In this document: positions 30,602 to 41,529 of the stretch, piece by piece
How positions within the stretch are numbered: position 1 is the stretch's first letter
Layout of the letters: every line of letters begins with the position of its first letter
Assembly (NCBI GenBank): GCA_034401795.1
Contig: CM067369.1
Span: forward strand, 191,008,159-191,072,158
Length of the DNA: 64,000 bases
Reading direction: 5' to 3'
Origin: Chaetoderma sp. LZ-2023a
Lineage: Eukaryota; Mollusca; Caudofoveata; Chaetodermatida; Chaetodermatidae
Made by a program: the position numbers and the translations under genes
Notes under the pieces: generated by a model
Seen by the model: the letters and a program-made list of their open reading frames with translations, nothing else
Told to the model about the DNA's origin: nothing
The model's database searches: none

Positions 30602-31015
30602 ATGTATGAACCAGAGGCTTATGAAGATCCAGTCGAGGATATAGATGATGAGGACTATGATGAGGAGGATGCAGACGACTACGATGTAGCAGAGACCGCG
30701 GGTGAGTATGTAGAGCCTGAACCCTGCAAGCTAATACAAAGAGCGAAAGGAATCTATCGCACTTACGTAAAGGGTTCTATCGGTCTGCTGGCAGCAGTTG
30801 GGGCTCTGATCACTCTGTTCACAACGAAGGCGGGCGAGACGGTCTGCAAGATCGCCAACAATGCTCTCCATGGTGTGGAGAAAATTTCTGAAGCCATACC
30901 AGCCATCGCCTCAGGAGTAGGTACGTTCTTCGGAGTCGCAGGCCCTTGGTTACCGTACATTGCCATAGCACTTGCGGCCATCTGGGCCGCCGAACATTTA
31001 AGCCATACTATATAA
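30602..31015 (+). CDS. Acidic-tailed Polinton membrane protein, intact
   Basis: 137 codons. The first 45 residues are almost all Asp/Glu/Tyr (EDIDDEDYDEEDADDYDVAE), followed by a basic stretch (KLIQRAKGIYRTYVKGS), a hydrophobic span (IGLLAAVGALITLF), a helical linker and a second hydrophobic region (GVAGPWLPYIAIALAAIWAA). Two membrane-interacting segments are likely. No family recognised. Its stop codon lies inside the TATATAA box of the next gene's promoter. Confidence 0.6.
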   Translation: MYEPEAYEDPVEDIDDEDYDEEDADDYDVAETAGEYVEPEPCKLIQRAKGIYRTYVKGSIGLLAAVGALITLFTTKAGETVCKIANNALHGVEKISEAIPAIASGVGTFFGVAGPWLPYIAIALAAIWAAEHLSHTI

Positions 31016-31017
31016 GG
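30996..31017 (+). promoter_or_regulatory. Polinton core promoter before integrase region
   Basis: ATTTAAGCCATACTATATAA followed by GG and the ATG at 31018; 22 bp from core to ATG. It overlaps the end of the upstream coding sequence. Confidence 0.55.
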
Positions 31018-31347
31018 ATGGTGTCTCTGTACGACCTGGTCAAGACATTTAACTTCCGAGGGTTAGTCGATAAGCTACCGTTCAGCAAGGATCCAGCAGA
31101 GACTAGACGCTGGTGTATGGAGGTGTTTGAGGAAGTCTTCAGTGGTAGTCGAATGCATGACGGCCGTCTGTTCATCTGTGTAGAGTTCGCCCAGGCCGTG
31201 CGTGACAGGACGGGAGTGGACGTCAGTGATACCCTCACCCAGGCCGTGCGTGACAGGATGGGAGTGGACGTCAGTGATGAAATTCTGGGGCTTATCAACC
31301 ATCTTTTTCGAGGAACTCTACTATCAGCCTGGTGGATATTACCGTGA
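31018..31347 (+). CDS. Small Polinton frame before integrase, with 51-bp repeat
   Basis: 109 codons: MVSLYDLVKTFNFRGLVDKL, then SRMHDGRLFICVEFAQAV and a 17-residue tandem duplication around QAVRDR(T/M)GVDVSD (units start at 31192 and 31243), then EILGLINHLF. After a one-base shift near 31300 the reading continues directly into integrase sequence (FFEELYYQPGG), so this may be the integrase N-terminus rather than a separate gene. Confidence 0.5.
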   Translation: MVSLYDLVKTFNFRGLVDKLPFSKDPAETRRWCMEVFEEVFSGSRMHDGRLFICVEFAQAVRDRTGVDVSDTLTQAVRDRMGVDVSDEILGLINHLFRGTLLSAWWILP

Positions 31348-32279
31348 GCCCCACCAACTACTCGAGGCTGTACATCGCAAGGGCCACAACTTCACATTGG
31401 AGACAGTTAGCTAGTTGCTCAGCCACCAGGCGATGTGGCAGATATACAGACCTCGTCCATGGCACATCAGGCATGCCCATTTCGATGAACCTGTCCCGAA
31501 TAGAGTTCGCCAGGCAGATGTTCTATTCCTTCCACACGACTCAGTTGGTCGTAAGACCTACAAGTATGCCCTCACCATCGTCGATGTCACCCGCAGGTAC
31601 AAGGCTGCTCACAGACAAGTCAGCTGGCCAGGTGGCCCAGGCATGCCAGGGTGTCTACGAGGATCCGGAAAATCCCCTTCAGTGGCCAGAATTGTTGCAA
31701 GTGGATGAGGGTAAGGAGTTCAGAGGCGAGACAGTGGCCCTCATGCGGAAACATGGTGTGGCGATTAGACGAGGTGAAGTTGGTCACCACCGTGCCCAGG
31801 CAATCGTCGAGTGGTGGAATCGGACACTAGCAGAAAGACTGTTTGCACACCAATATGCCCAGGAGATGGCACATGCTGGAGAGCGGTCCAGGGTGTGGGT
31901 GAAAGGTTTGCCCATGGTGGTAGAGCGATCCAATACTGAGGTAACTTGGTTAACTGGGAAGAAGCCAGTAGAGGATATCCAACGATCCTCTGTTGCCCAA
32001 CCTTCCGGAGGAGCAGACAAGGAACAGGTGTGCCTTCCATCTTATGCTCTGGTTCGGTACCTGTATGAACCTGGTGAGTTGGAAGGTGGGCGACAACGTG
32101 CAACAGATCCTAACTGGTCGCTAGATGTCCACAAACTTGACAGGTATGTCGAGATTGAGGGGCAGCCTACGCTGTACTATCTGGCATGCTCAGAGAGCTG
32201 TCCCAAACGTCCGTTTGTTCGGGTGGAGCTTCAGATGGTCCCTTCAGACACACAGCTGCCACCGTCGCCAGGTGTCTAA
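31290..32279 (+). pseudogene. INT: Polinton integrase (retroviral-type DDE), broken
   Basis: About 325 codons. The N-terminal region LYYQPGGYYREPHQLLEAVH leads into the catalytic core: first Asp in VRQADVLFLPHDSVG, second in LLQVDEGKEFRG, Glu in AQAIVEWWNRTLAERLF, so the D,D-E residues are all present. The C-terminal part has RYLYEPGELEGGRQRATDP, a family hallmark, and ends PFVRVELQMVPS. It is broken by a TAG at 31412-31414 and a frameshift near 31610. The enzyme inserts the linear element DNA and makes 6-bp duplications, as seen for the small element. Its stop overlaps the converging polymerase stop (32276-32279). Confidence 0.85.
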
Positions 32280-35200
32280 GCCTGAGGGATATGGTACTCG
32301 ACTGGCTCGGTATGGACACCATCTGGCAACACATGCCGCTTGTCGTAGTAGGCTGAGAGACCGAGTTTTTCCTGTTCATACGTCACCATGCCCTGGTTGC
32401 GCATGCGTAAGCCTCAGCTTGTAGCTCTGTCCATGCTACCATTTAGGGCACTGAAGAACCTCTGCCAAGAGACATCGTTCTGACGCGTAGACATACCTTT
32501 GGCTGAGCATTTCACCTTCCCAGCGAGGCTCTCCACATAGTGGCACTTGGAACAGAGAGCGATACCATGGTTGCCTTCGAACTCGAGCTTGAACAGTCCC
32601 GGTGTCCGTCCAGACGACTTGTCCCAAGCTAGCCACTCCCGCTTATGAGCCTCATACTCTGCTCGCATCCCAGGGCGAATGACTTCGTTGAGGCTGGAGG
32701 CAGCTATTGCGATGTACGCAGAGTCTGTGTCCATCTGGAGGTACTCGAAGCTGTCACGAGGCACATAGTGATCCAGGAGGTCGTAGTAGAACTCCAGCAT
32801 CCTCAGCTTCGCGAGCTCGTATATGGCTATCCCCACCTGGAAGGGGCGACGAATGGTGATTTTGGCCTTGCGAGTCTGGAGCTCGTAGGACTCGCCGATC
32901 TCGTCGAGATCCTCGAACCATGGACTGCGGAGGGCTCTATCTACCACTCGTTCATCCTTGGTGAAGGTCGTGTTGCTGTGACACTCTAGAGCCTCGATGA
33001 GCTTCCCATAGGCACTGTTGCCGAGGAGTTTGAAGAGATCTGCCAAGAGCGCTTTGCTAGCACTTTGCTCTTATCTACATCTACCGAGCAGCGGGCCTCC
33101 GTAACATTCTCCACGAACCACTCGAATGGGTGCTTGGCCTCATAGTCTATGGTGCGGTATACAGCAGTGATCTCTAGCCCATTGACGAGGTACCACTTGA
33201 GTGATGGTGCATACAAAAGCTTCCTCTTGGCTGAGAGTGCGCCGACTAGTTTACTGGTTGTGGGGCGTTTCCTACCTGTTTTCTCTAGGTATGTGAGCAT
33301 CTCAACAGATACTGCCTCAGCTGGAATCTCTCTGTTGTAGAAGAGAGGGGGCATTTCCTCGAACTTCGCCCACAGTGCCTTAGGAACCTCTATGTCCACT
33401 TCAGCGAAACCGAACCAGTGGTCAGCCAGCAGATCCTTCTTAAATCGTGCTATGTCGCTAGCACCAGACCACCGCCTTACTGTCTCCTTACCACATGGCA
33501 TCTCTTTAGCCATCGTAGACAAGTACAGAGCATTTGCGTCGGAGCCGAGTAGACGTTGGCAGATGCACTCACTCTGGCGGATGCGTGTCATGCCTGCCTC
33601 GTGGTATCTGGTGAACATGCTGCTGGGCCCTCCAACAACCGCGTCCTTCAGCATCTCGTAGGCCTCCTTGCCAGGAGAGTAGAGGCTAACATCCGGCATG
33701 TGCTGAGCGGTTCCACATAGGAGGTACTGCAGTGACACCCCTGGGAGAGACACCGCATCTTTGAGGATGTCTATTTCTCATTCTGTGTAGAACTACCGCA
33801 TCCACTCTAGGGCTTCGATGAATGGACTGACATCCAGGTTGTTGTAGTATCGCAGCCAGTTGGCGAATGTCCGCATTCCGTGCTCGCTGAATGTCTGGTT
33901 ACATTGTTCCCACTCTATTCGCGTCAAGAGGTAGCCGCCCTTGAGCCTAGATGTCCATGCTGAGTAGTCAGGAAGCCCTGGATAGTTGAGCTTCTCATGT
34001 GTATCAAACCATTCATACGGGAGCCAGCTCTTTTGCTGTGTACACCCGTAAGCTTTGACCCATACCTCGTACGAGACTCCTGGGCCGAGGTAGTTCAGTA
34101 CATCGAGAAACCGTAGCTCAGGTGTTATGAGGAACATGGTCTGACTAGCCTTCTTGGCGACATTCACTGTACCTGTACTGTCAGTCAGCTCATCGACAAA
34201 GCACTTCTTGATGAGGTTCAGGTCATACCACACAGAGTTGAACCCCAGTACCGGCACTTGGTCACACCACTCATTGATCAGTCGCTGCTGTCGCTTTGGG
34301 AGCTTGTCCAGGTCTGTCGGTATGTACTGTGCCCTAACCCTTTTCCGGATTAGAGATGTTCGCCGTTGGATCAATAGCATGAACTCTCTGATCAGTTCTT
34401 TGGGGTCAGGATTGCAGAGGTGAGTGGGCTCACTGGTTGCGCCCTCTAAGGAGCAGCCAACTGACACAGAGATAGGTATGTGGGTACTCTCAATCGTGAG
34501 AGTCTCCGTAGGATGAGTCTTGATACCATCTAGGAGTGCTTCGAAGTCATAGACGATGAAGTGCGGGTATGGGACAGTCTGAACTCGTTTAGGGACGCTT
34601 GGACAGCGTTTGATACAGCACTCCTACTGTACCACAAGCGTGCATCCAGATGCTCTCAGCTTCTCCTCTCTCAGGACTGTCTTGTGGTATCTTTGTTTGG
34701 CATCCTCACCTCGCTGGTGCTGAGGGCATCCGTGCCAGTGACAGCCATGGAACTGGTAAACGGTGTTGGTAGTCGGATCATAACTATCTACGGGAGCACC
34801 CTCAATCCAACGCTCGCCACCGTGCCCACACTCTACATGGTGTATGTGGATACCTCTGTTTCTCGACTCATACCTGACCCAACGAGTAGCTGCTGAACTG
34901 GATGGTTGGCGTGGATAGAAGGCTTTCTCATATGCAGACTGTGGTGCATCAACCTTCTCCCCAGGGCACTCTATGGTTGTTTTGCCGCCTGTACAATGGT
35001 CAGCATGACGCTGAAGATTCGGGGCCTTTGTGAACCTCTGCTGACAGTGACTGCAGACTAGTGTGTGGGCCAGCTTGGAGATGTTCTTGATATAGAAGGC
35101 ATGGTGGTCGTACACTCCGATGGTCATAATGTCACGGTAGTGGGCTGCTTGCCTGATCAGGTGCCAGGTACCCTCTTCGGTTGGTTCATACACGCGAATC

Positions 35201-36211
35201 CCGATCTTCGCGAAGAACTCTACCTTATCCAACTAATCCATAGAGGTTTTTGGAACATCAGGCATAGGTGCGCGGGCGCTGTAGAACTGTCTAGCGAGCT
35301 CTCGTGCAGGAACAGTACTCCTATCAGGTCTCACCCCCTGATACACTGCTCAGGCATCTCCAGAGACATATGTTATCATTGTAGGTGTCAAGTGCCACCA
35401 TACTCTTCTTCTGTCGTAGCCAGTCTGGGAGCGGTCCTGTCCCAAGCAAAGGTTGGTGGTCGATGACAGCCTTGATCTCAACGTTGATTGATCGGACGAA
35501 AGTCCACTTGGTGTTGGGTCGATCGATGTTGTCGGGGTCGAGTCGGGCTTGCTCTCTTGCTGCCACCCAGTCCTGAGCTGCTCCTATCGTGTTCAGCCAC
35601 GGACTCCCTGGAGCGTTCTTGTGGAAGAGCATCACCCTACCGTCCTCGATGTGTCTGATGCGATAGGTGTGGGTATACCGGAGGTAGAAGGCGTTCTGGA
35701 CAGTCTGCTGGATCTTACCCATGATCTGTCCTGTAATGTCTCCATTGAGGCCTTGGAAGAACGTCCAGCGCACTGTCCGTCTTCCTCTCTCCTCACCTTC
35801 CATCTCACCTGGACGCTCATTGAGAATCTGCTCACCCTCTCGCCTCATGCTCCGGGGTAAGGGTTCAGACCTCCCCATCACTCACTTGGTGATCCTGCGT
35901 AGGGCAGGTAGGCACTCCATTGGATGGTCTGCCATCCGTGTCGCTACAGCTTTGGCTCGTAAGCTAGCCGTCTCCTCCCCATCCAACTGATGAAGCTCAC
36001 GCTGCCGCTGTGCTTTCTTGTGGAAGTTCTCAGGATCATCTCTGGTGGTCGCTGGAAACCGTCCCGTCTCCACTGATCATCTCAGTCGAGCAATGAATTC
36101 CTCGGCACGGGCCTGTCCGATCATTTGGAGCAGGTCGGCTTTCTTGGCCTTAGAGTAACCTCTAAGGCTGAATCGCCTTGCCATAGCGTGAAGCCGTGCA
36201 ACAGTAATCAT
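32276..36211 (-). pseudogene. POLB: Polinton protein-primed DNA polymerase B, broken
   Basis: About 1,310 codons. A SAP-like start (ARLHAMARRFSLRGYSKAKK), a long N-terminal region (NAFYLRYTHTYRIRH, LPDWLRQKKSMVALDTYND), Cys/His modules (CSHCQQRFTKAPNLQRHADH; CHWHGCPQHQ), exonuclease Exo I (FIVYDFEALLD) and Exo II (GFNSVWYDLNLIK), palm motif A region (SDANALYLSTMAKEMPCG), motif B (LFKLLGNSAYGK) and motif C with DTDS (YLQMDTDSAYIAI). In-frame stops are at 36077, 35882, 35233, 34624, 33793 and about 33781, with frameshifts near 35320, 33050 and 32420. The family replicates linear DNA from a protein primer. The ATG at 36211 follows TATATACACA; the corresponding start in the small element supports it. 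Confidence 0.85.
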
Positions 36212-36590
36212 TGTGTATATACCACTGAGTATGCTTGTCTCTAAATGGACGTTCAGACCATGTAATGCGGGCTTGATCACAAGCTATACCACGGAGTATG
36301 CTTGTCTCTAAATTGACGTTCAGACCTTGTAATGCGTGCTTGATCACAAGCTATACCACTGAGTATGCTTGTCTCTAGAGGGACGTTCAGACCTTTTATG
36401 TGTGCTTGATCAGCTCGTATACCACTGAGTATGCTTGTCTCTAAATGGACGTTCAGACCTTTTATGTGTGCTTGATCAGCTCGTATACCACTGAGTATGC
36501 TTGTCTCCAAATGGACGTTCAGACCGAGGCGATCAGCTGGTATAACACTGTGGTTGCCTATCTCTAAATGGAAATTCACACCATTCGCAG
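36212..36590. repeat. Tandem 66-67 bp subterminal repeat array
   Basis: Six units begin near 36217, 36284, 36351, 36417, 36483 and 36540, each with ATACCACTGAGTATGCTTGT and CTCTAAATGGACGTTCAGAC. The array sits between the polymerase start and the right terminal inverted repeat, so it probably contains the polymerase promoter (a TATATA lies at its edge, on the - strand). Related units occur in the small Polinton at 18030-18150. Confidence 0.85.
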
Positions 36591-36617
36591 CCACGGGAAT
36601 GAGATCAAATTCTGCGT

Positions 36618-37000
36618 CTACCCGAACGCCCGGCGATGTAGATAACTTTTTTGCTCGAAAACATTTCTACCAGAACGCGCCACGATAAATAATTGGGGCA
36701 AAAGTTATCTACCGGGATGGGCTGCGACGTAGATAACGCGCCACGACGCAGATAGCTGTGGGGCCACGGATCGCCGATCGGCTGCCCCATGGCTTGAGAT
36801 AGCTGTTGGGGCCACGGATCGCCGATCGGCGCCCAGTAGGGGCCTGCCTTGCGTAGAGAGGGCGTGACATAGATAACTTTTTGTTCGAAAACATTTCTAC
36901 CGGGACGGGCCGCGGCGTAGATAACTTTTGCCCCATTTTTTTATGTGCTTGAGGTGGTATCATTTTGAGGTGGTATCATTTTGACTCCGGATATATTACT
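36618..37000 (-). repeat. Right terminal inverted repeat
   Basis: Reverse complement of the left end: ACTCCGGATATA at the tip, a doubled GAGGTGGTATCATTTTGA (36949-36983), AACTTTTTGTTCGAAAACAT, the doubled GGGGCCACGGATCGCCGATC and one or two GGGGCAAAAGTTATCTACCG units. It is about 120 bp shorter than the left repeat because it has fewer internal units. Confidence 0.85.
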
Positions 37001-37006
37001 TATGTA

Positions 37007-39583
37007 GCTCTCTATGACTGCTCGGGAAGCACACTCCCATGGTGCACTGGGTTGCATTAAGTGATTCACAAAATTTTTATGAAGTACATTCGACTTGAAT
37101 CTTAACTAAATCAAGACAACCTTCATACTTTACATTATTTAGCACCGGTTGTAATACTAAATGGGCGTTGTCTTCCCATAGAAAAGATAGGGTCATGTCT
37201 CTAATCTCATTCGCTACCATTTTGTGTATATGTATGACAGAAGTGGTAAACCACAACCCTGATAAATCTAAATTATTTAGGACAGAGGCTCTGCCAAAAA
37301 TAGAAAGGCTCATCTTTTCCAATTTGCCAATATATTCTTTAACGTGGACAACCATTCTTCCCAATTTAGCGCAATGTCTGATTTCCTACTAAAATAGATC
37401 CCTACAATTTTGATTACATCACTTGACCAATCAGTGTCCATTACTGCATCTGTTTGTCCATGCCATGGGCCCAGAAATAATCCTTTCGATTTCTCAGTGT
37501 TAATTTTAAGCCCTGATGGCTGTTGAAATTCTTTTAATAACTCATTTAAAATCTTAAAATCATTATTTGATCCTGCAAAAACTGTTGGATCATGGACATA
37601 CTGGGACGCCTTTACTGCCTTATCAACTCCATCAACGCATTTTCCTTGAAAATTAGTATTCTGCCTCAATGAACCTCCCAGCGACTCCATTGTTATTACA
37701 AATAAAAGAGGTGATAGGGAACAGTCCTGTTTTACACCCTGCTCTAGTGTGATTGGTTCAGTCAGCTGTTCATGAACTAAATAACAGCTTTTTATGTTGG
37801 CATATAAAATAGTGGCCAACTTCATAATGCTGGGCCTAGACCAATACACTTTAATAACTTTAGGTAAGAAATTCCATTCTAAGTGATCAAACCCTTTCTC
37901 ATTGTCTAAAACTATGGTCGCTGCAGGTATATAGTCGTTCTTGACAAACTGTATGATATCTCATCCCTTATCAGTAGAGTGTTTGGTCAAATTATTCTAC
38001 CTGGGACTGAGTATGTTTGGTCAGAGTCAATTACATCTTCTAGGACTGAACCATGTTTTAAAGCTAGTGCTCTTGATATAATTTTATAATCCACACAGAA
38101 AAATTAAATTTGTTTGTAGTGCTGAGGCGTATTCCTATCACCACTTTTATATATCAGGCAAACAAATACTATGGCCATTGATGGAGAATAGTGTCCACAT
38201 TTAAAAATAGAGATTGTTAGCTCTTCAGGAGTTGGACCTAATAAATGCCAAAATATCTGGTAAAACGCCACAGGGAATCTGTTACAGCCAGGTGATTTTT
38301 GTTGTTTCATGACTTTAAGTGATTGGGTCAAATACTGTAGTGTTACCGGTTTTTCACAGATTTTATATCTATTCTATCTCCCTGCTTAATAGCACAGTTG
38401 TATCATCAACCACGTCTATTGGCCGTATTAATTTCTCAATACCACATGATTTTTCGTGTCCACAAAGATATTTTGCAGGTTTCTCACCCTCAGTGGGCAT
38501 TTGTGGCTTAGATCTCATTTTTGCTCCATTGAATTTACATTCCTCCATTTCATTTATTTTTCGTTTTAGCTTGATCAATAAATCCTTATGTTCACCTTTA
38601 TTGACTTTCTCATTAACTTTAGCCAAAGATCTACTCAATGCCTTTCTGCATTTTCGCAAATCTCTGGCTGTTCTGATCGAATATTCTCTTGACATAGACT
38701 TTAGATCTATTTGCACATCTTCCCAGCATTGCATTATGTCATCGCAAATTTGTTTCGGTTCAACCTAATAACACTAACAGCTCTCTACACATTTACGATA
38801 TCAAATAGCGTGCAGCAAAGCAGCGGTGAATTTCCAAAACTCAGCTCCTCTAGTAGTCCACTCACCATTGTTTAACGTGGCACATACCATTTTATGATCA
38901 GAAAAAGCTACAGGCTAGGTATTAATTGAAGTTATGTCGCCTTTTAATGAGCAATCGATATATATTCTATCTACCCTTGATGACATTTTGCCATCAGATG
39001 ACATCCATGTAAAGGCATTGCCGTCAGAATGAACAATTCGATATATGTTTAGTAAGCCTACATTTCCACATATATTTCCCAAAATAGTGTGTAACGTGTC
39101 CATATATTTCGACCTGGATGTTTGATCTTTGACATCATCTAATACACAATAAAACTCTCCTTGAAAAATTAAGTTGGCAGCCGGATTTTGGTCAATTGTT
39201 GAAGAAATATCACTAAAGATTCTTTACATTGCTGATGCGATATTGGGGCAGATAGACAGATAAGATTTAAGCAGATGCTTGATACATCAATTGTAACTCA
39301 AATGCAGCAACCATTTGCGATCGACTGCTGAGAAAATAATGTTTACAGAATGAAGACAGCGGCGAAAGAAAATAATTGCTACTCAAGAACGTTCATCGTG
39401 TGATAAGGAATAATAAATTTGTGATTTGGAAATAGCTTTGAGGGAATTATACACTTCATGTTTTTGAATTTTTGTTTCTTGAAGGAAAGAAATATCGACT
39501 ATTTCGTTTTCTAACTCCTCCCTGAGATGTCATTGCTTAAGCTGGCTGTTTAAACCTCGACAATTGAGTGTGAAAATTAGCAT
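37007..39583 (-). pseudogene. LINE ORF2, endonuclease and reverse transcriptase part
   Basis: The start at 39583 reads MLIFTLNCRGLNSQLKQ and ISFLQETKIQKHEV, the first motifs of an AP-type endonuclease; FTWMSSDGKMSSRVDRIYID (about 38995) is its C-terminal signature. RT follows: KQQKSPGCNRFPVAFYQIFW and IYKSGDRNTPQHY (38300-38110), VLDNEKGFDHLEWNFLPK (37900), GVKQDCSLSPLLFVITM (37745), and the catalytic box, which reads YVHD where YADD is expected (37590). Then KINTEKSKGLFLG and beyond. Frameshifts and stops are frequent. The frame runs up to the Polinton and resumes at 20242. Confidence 0.8.
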
Positions 39584-39783
39584 AAAAAGTATTAAAGTGA
39601 TGTCTACAACGGCCATTTATGAGCTAACTAAATTTTGTTATTTTCGAGCCTCTCCTAGACCATTTATCTATTTTACTATTGAATTGTGTATTAGTCAACT
39701 TAATTGTCTTCAAATTTGTGTATTTTAATATGTCTGAATCCTGTCGTAGGTGCCTATATTTAACACCATTTGTGGTTACATAT

Positions 39784-41000
39784 GGCGCTCACATCTCTCT
39801 GCCCTCTGATCGGTACATGGCCATTTCATCAGGTTTTTTAGAACTCAGTGTTTGAATAGAAATATTGGATTCAACCACCGGCATATCGTCATCTTCCATA
39901 TCACTTTCCTCTTTTTCTGATTCGGAGCTGTCTCCAACTTTCGGTCGTTTAGTTACACTCAAGCTGTCTGAGATACCAGTCACCCTGTCTATATCATTTA
40001 AACCATCCAGATTAAGTGAACTCAGCGGAAATTCTGATTTATTTTCAGTGTCTTGTAATCGGAAGTTTACTTGGCCTAAGTTCATGCTTTGTTCAAGAGA
40101 GTAATTATCGTCTAATTTACGTGTGTGCAATCAAACTCTTTGCCATCATTAGATTTGCTTTGATCACCTGCATGGGTAATACTTAGTTATCCCTCATCTA
40201 AAATTTCAATCTCATCACCTGCAACCACTTCTATGGGATTATTCCAGTTTACACTCCCCTTTACATTAATGTAAACGTTAGCTACAATCGCTGGTTCCTT
40301 CACATTTTCTTCTTGTGTAAGTTGCCCTCTGCCTTTTTCGACACCCTTTTGTTTAGATTGGTTCTGCGGACATTTCTACATAAAATGATCATATGACCCA
40401 CAGGCAAGAAATTTGTTTCTGTTTTGGCAATCTGGTGAGAGATGATCTCTGCTTAAGCAAATTCTGCATTCATTGAAGTTCCCCCCATACCGCAATGGCA
40501 TGATCAATCTTCCAGCTAGTATTACTTTACTTGGAACGGGTTGTACTACTTTTTCAAACCAGATCCTTCTGATACCATTTTTTAAAGGTTGGTCAAACGG
40601 ATATGTTTCATTTTCTATTTTATCTAGTTTACCATACTTAGTCAGTTCATTTTTCACCCGTTCATCTTGGATCTCTAAGAGAAAATTCATTTTAATCAAC
40701 AAATGATCAGACTCTATTTCCTCAACATTACACACCTCACCAATTCACAACAATTGCATCATCGTGCAACTTTTCATTCACACTTTCATTGCACACACTG
40801 ATATTCCATATGGATTTCGATGCATTACTGAATCCTTGAAGGACTCATGGACCTGCCGCAATAAAGTCCTTTGAGCAATACACCTCAATTGCCGAAACAC
40901 CCCAAGCCTTAGTCGTAATTTAAAGCTCAGGGTACGTTTATATCTGGTTGACATGGTGCTTTATGTGAAGACCATTACTGCCACTACGCGAATGATAAAC
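39784..41000 (-). pseudogene. LINE ORF1 with zinc knuckle
   Basis: Possible start at about 40954 (MSTRYKRTLSFKLRLRL). The middle frame (40735-40376) has the pattern of Tx1/L1-like ORF1 proteins: KNGIRRIWFEKVVQPVP, then a CCHC knuckle CRICLSRDHLSPDC (CX2CX4HX4C) and a partial second one after FLACGSYDHF. The C-terminal part (40130-39789) is acidic (SESEKEESDMEDDDMPVV). ORF1 proteins bind LINE RNA. Separated into at least three frames. Confidence 0.65.
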
Positions 41001-41433
41001 CCTAACCCAATAATAACTTCCCACAATACAGCCACCACAACTATGTACAACCAAGCAAAGAGCTAAACACCAATAAATTATTATCCCCTTTAGAACTGGA
41101 TGTCTACCAACAAATATGTGGTGAAATAGACAATCGTATATACTTGTTAGTCCGAGCTGGTTGACGATATACAGACAACTGAATGTAGCTTTATATCGTC
41201 AACACACTGGACTCGAGCTAACAAAGGATTTTCATCTTGACGAGTAGTCAATCAATCAAATCTTGCCAACGCTAACAATCTAGCTGAGATACTCTAGCTG
41301 TAACACAGATTGAAAATGCGTTGGACTGACCTTTTAAATGACGAAAATAGCCACAAAATATTAGAAAACCAGGACGATAATAAATAGAAAATAGAAAACT
41401 GAGCAAGACAGGTGAGACACGTCTGAACGATAT

Positions 41434-41458
41434 CACTACTACTACAACTACAACTACA

Positions 41459-41529
<71 letters not shown>
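41434..41529. repeat. (TAC)n microsatellite, right of nested insertion
   Basis: Begins with TACAAC variants and continues as about 23 perfect TAC units. It has the same motif and strand phase as 16176-16255, which supports the view that the LINE inserted into a (TAC)n tract. The acceptor of the next host exon is 235 bp beyond. Confidence 0.9.

Larger units (their letters stand above)
20243..37000. mobile_element. Polinton/Maverick element, 16.8 kb
   Basis: Inverted terminal repeats (20243-20745 and 36618-37000), protein-primed DNA polymerase B, retroviral-type integrase, packaging-type ATPase and a crowd of small genes define it. Its ends read (G)GTAGTATATCCGG and, from the right, AGTAATATATCCGG, close to AGTAGTATAGCCGG of the small element. 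Flanking hexamers TATGTG (about 20238-20243) and TATGTA (37001-37006) look like a decayed 6-bp target duplication; the left junction seems to have lost one base. It split a LINE ORF2. Gene bodies are visibly GC-richer than the host sequence. At least ten in-frame stops show it is inactive. Confidence 0.9.
16258..41433 (-). mobile_element. Tx1/L1-like LINE interrupted by two Polintons
   Basis: ORF1 and the 5' part of ORF2 lie at 41.0-37.0 kb and the 3' part of ORF2 and the 3' region at 20.24-16.26 kb, all on the - strand in the order expected of one element. Removing the inserts at 16364-18299 and about 20243-37000, with one target duplication each, leaves about 6.5 kb, a usual full length for Tx1/L1-type LINEs. 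The ORF2 frame resumes across the large insert. The element is flanked on both sides by (TAC)n. Outer boundaries are set by the microsatellites and are approximate. It carries several stops and frameshifts and is dead. Confidence 0.7.

Noticed and set aside
20785-31015. Search for Polinton major capsid protein and adenovirus-like protease
   Set aside because: No frame showed a recognisable jelly-roll signature or a His/Asp/Cys protease layout; the best candidates are listed only as unknowns.
36212-36590. Possible CRISPR-like repeat array
   Set aside because: Units are contiguous 66-67 bp tandem repeats without unique spacers, in animal DNA and inside a transposon.
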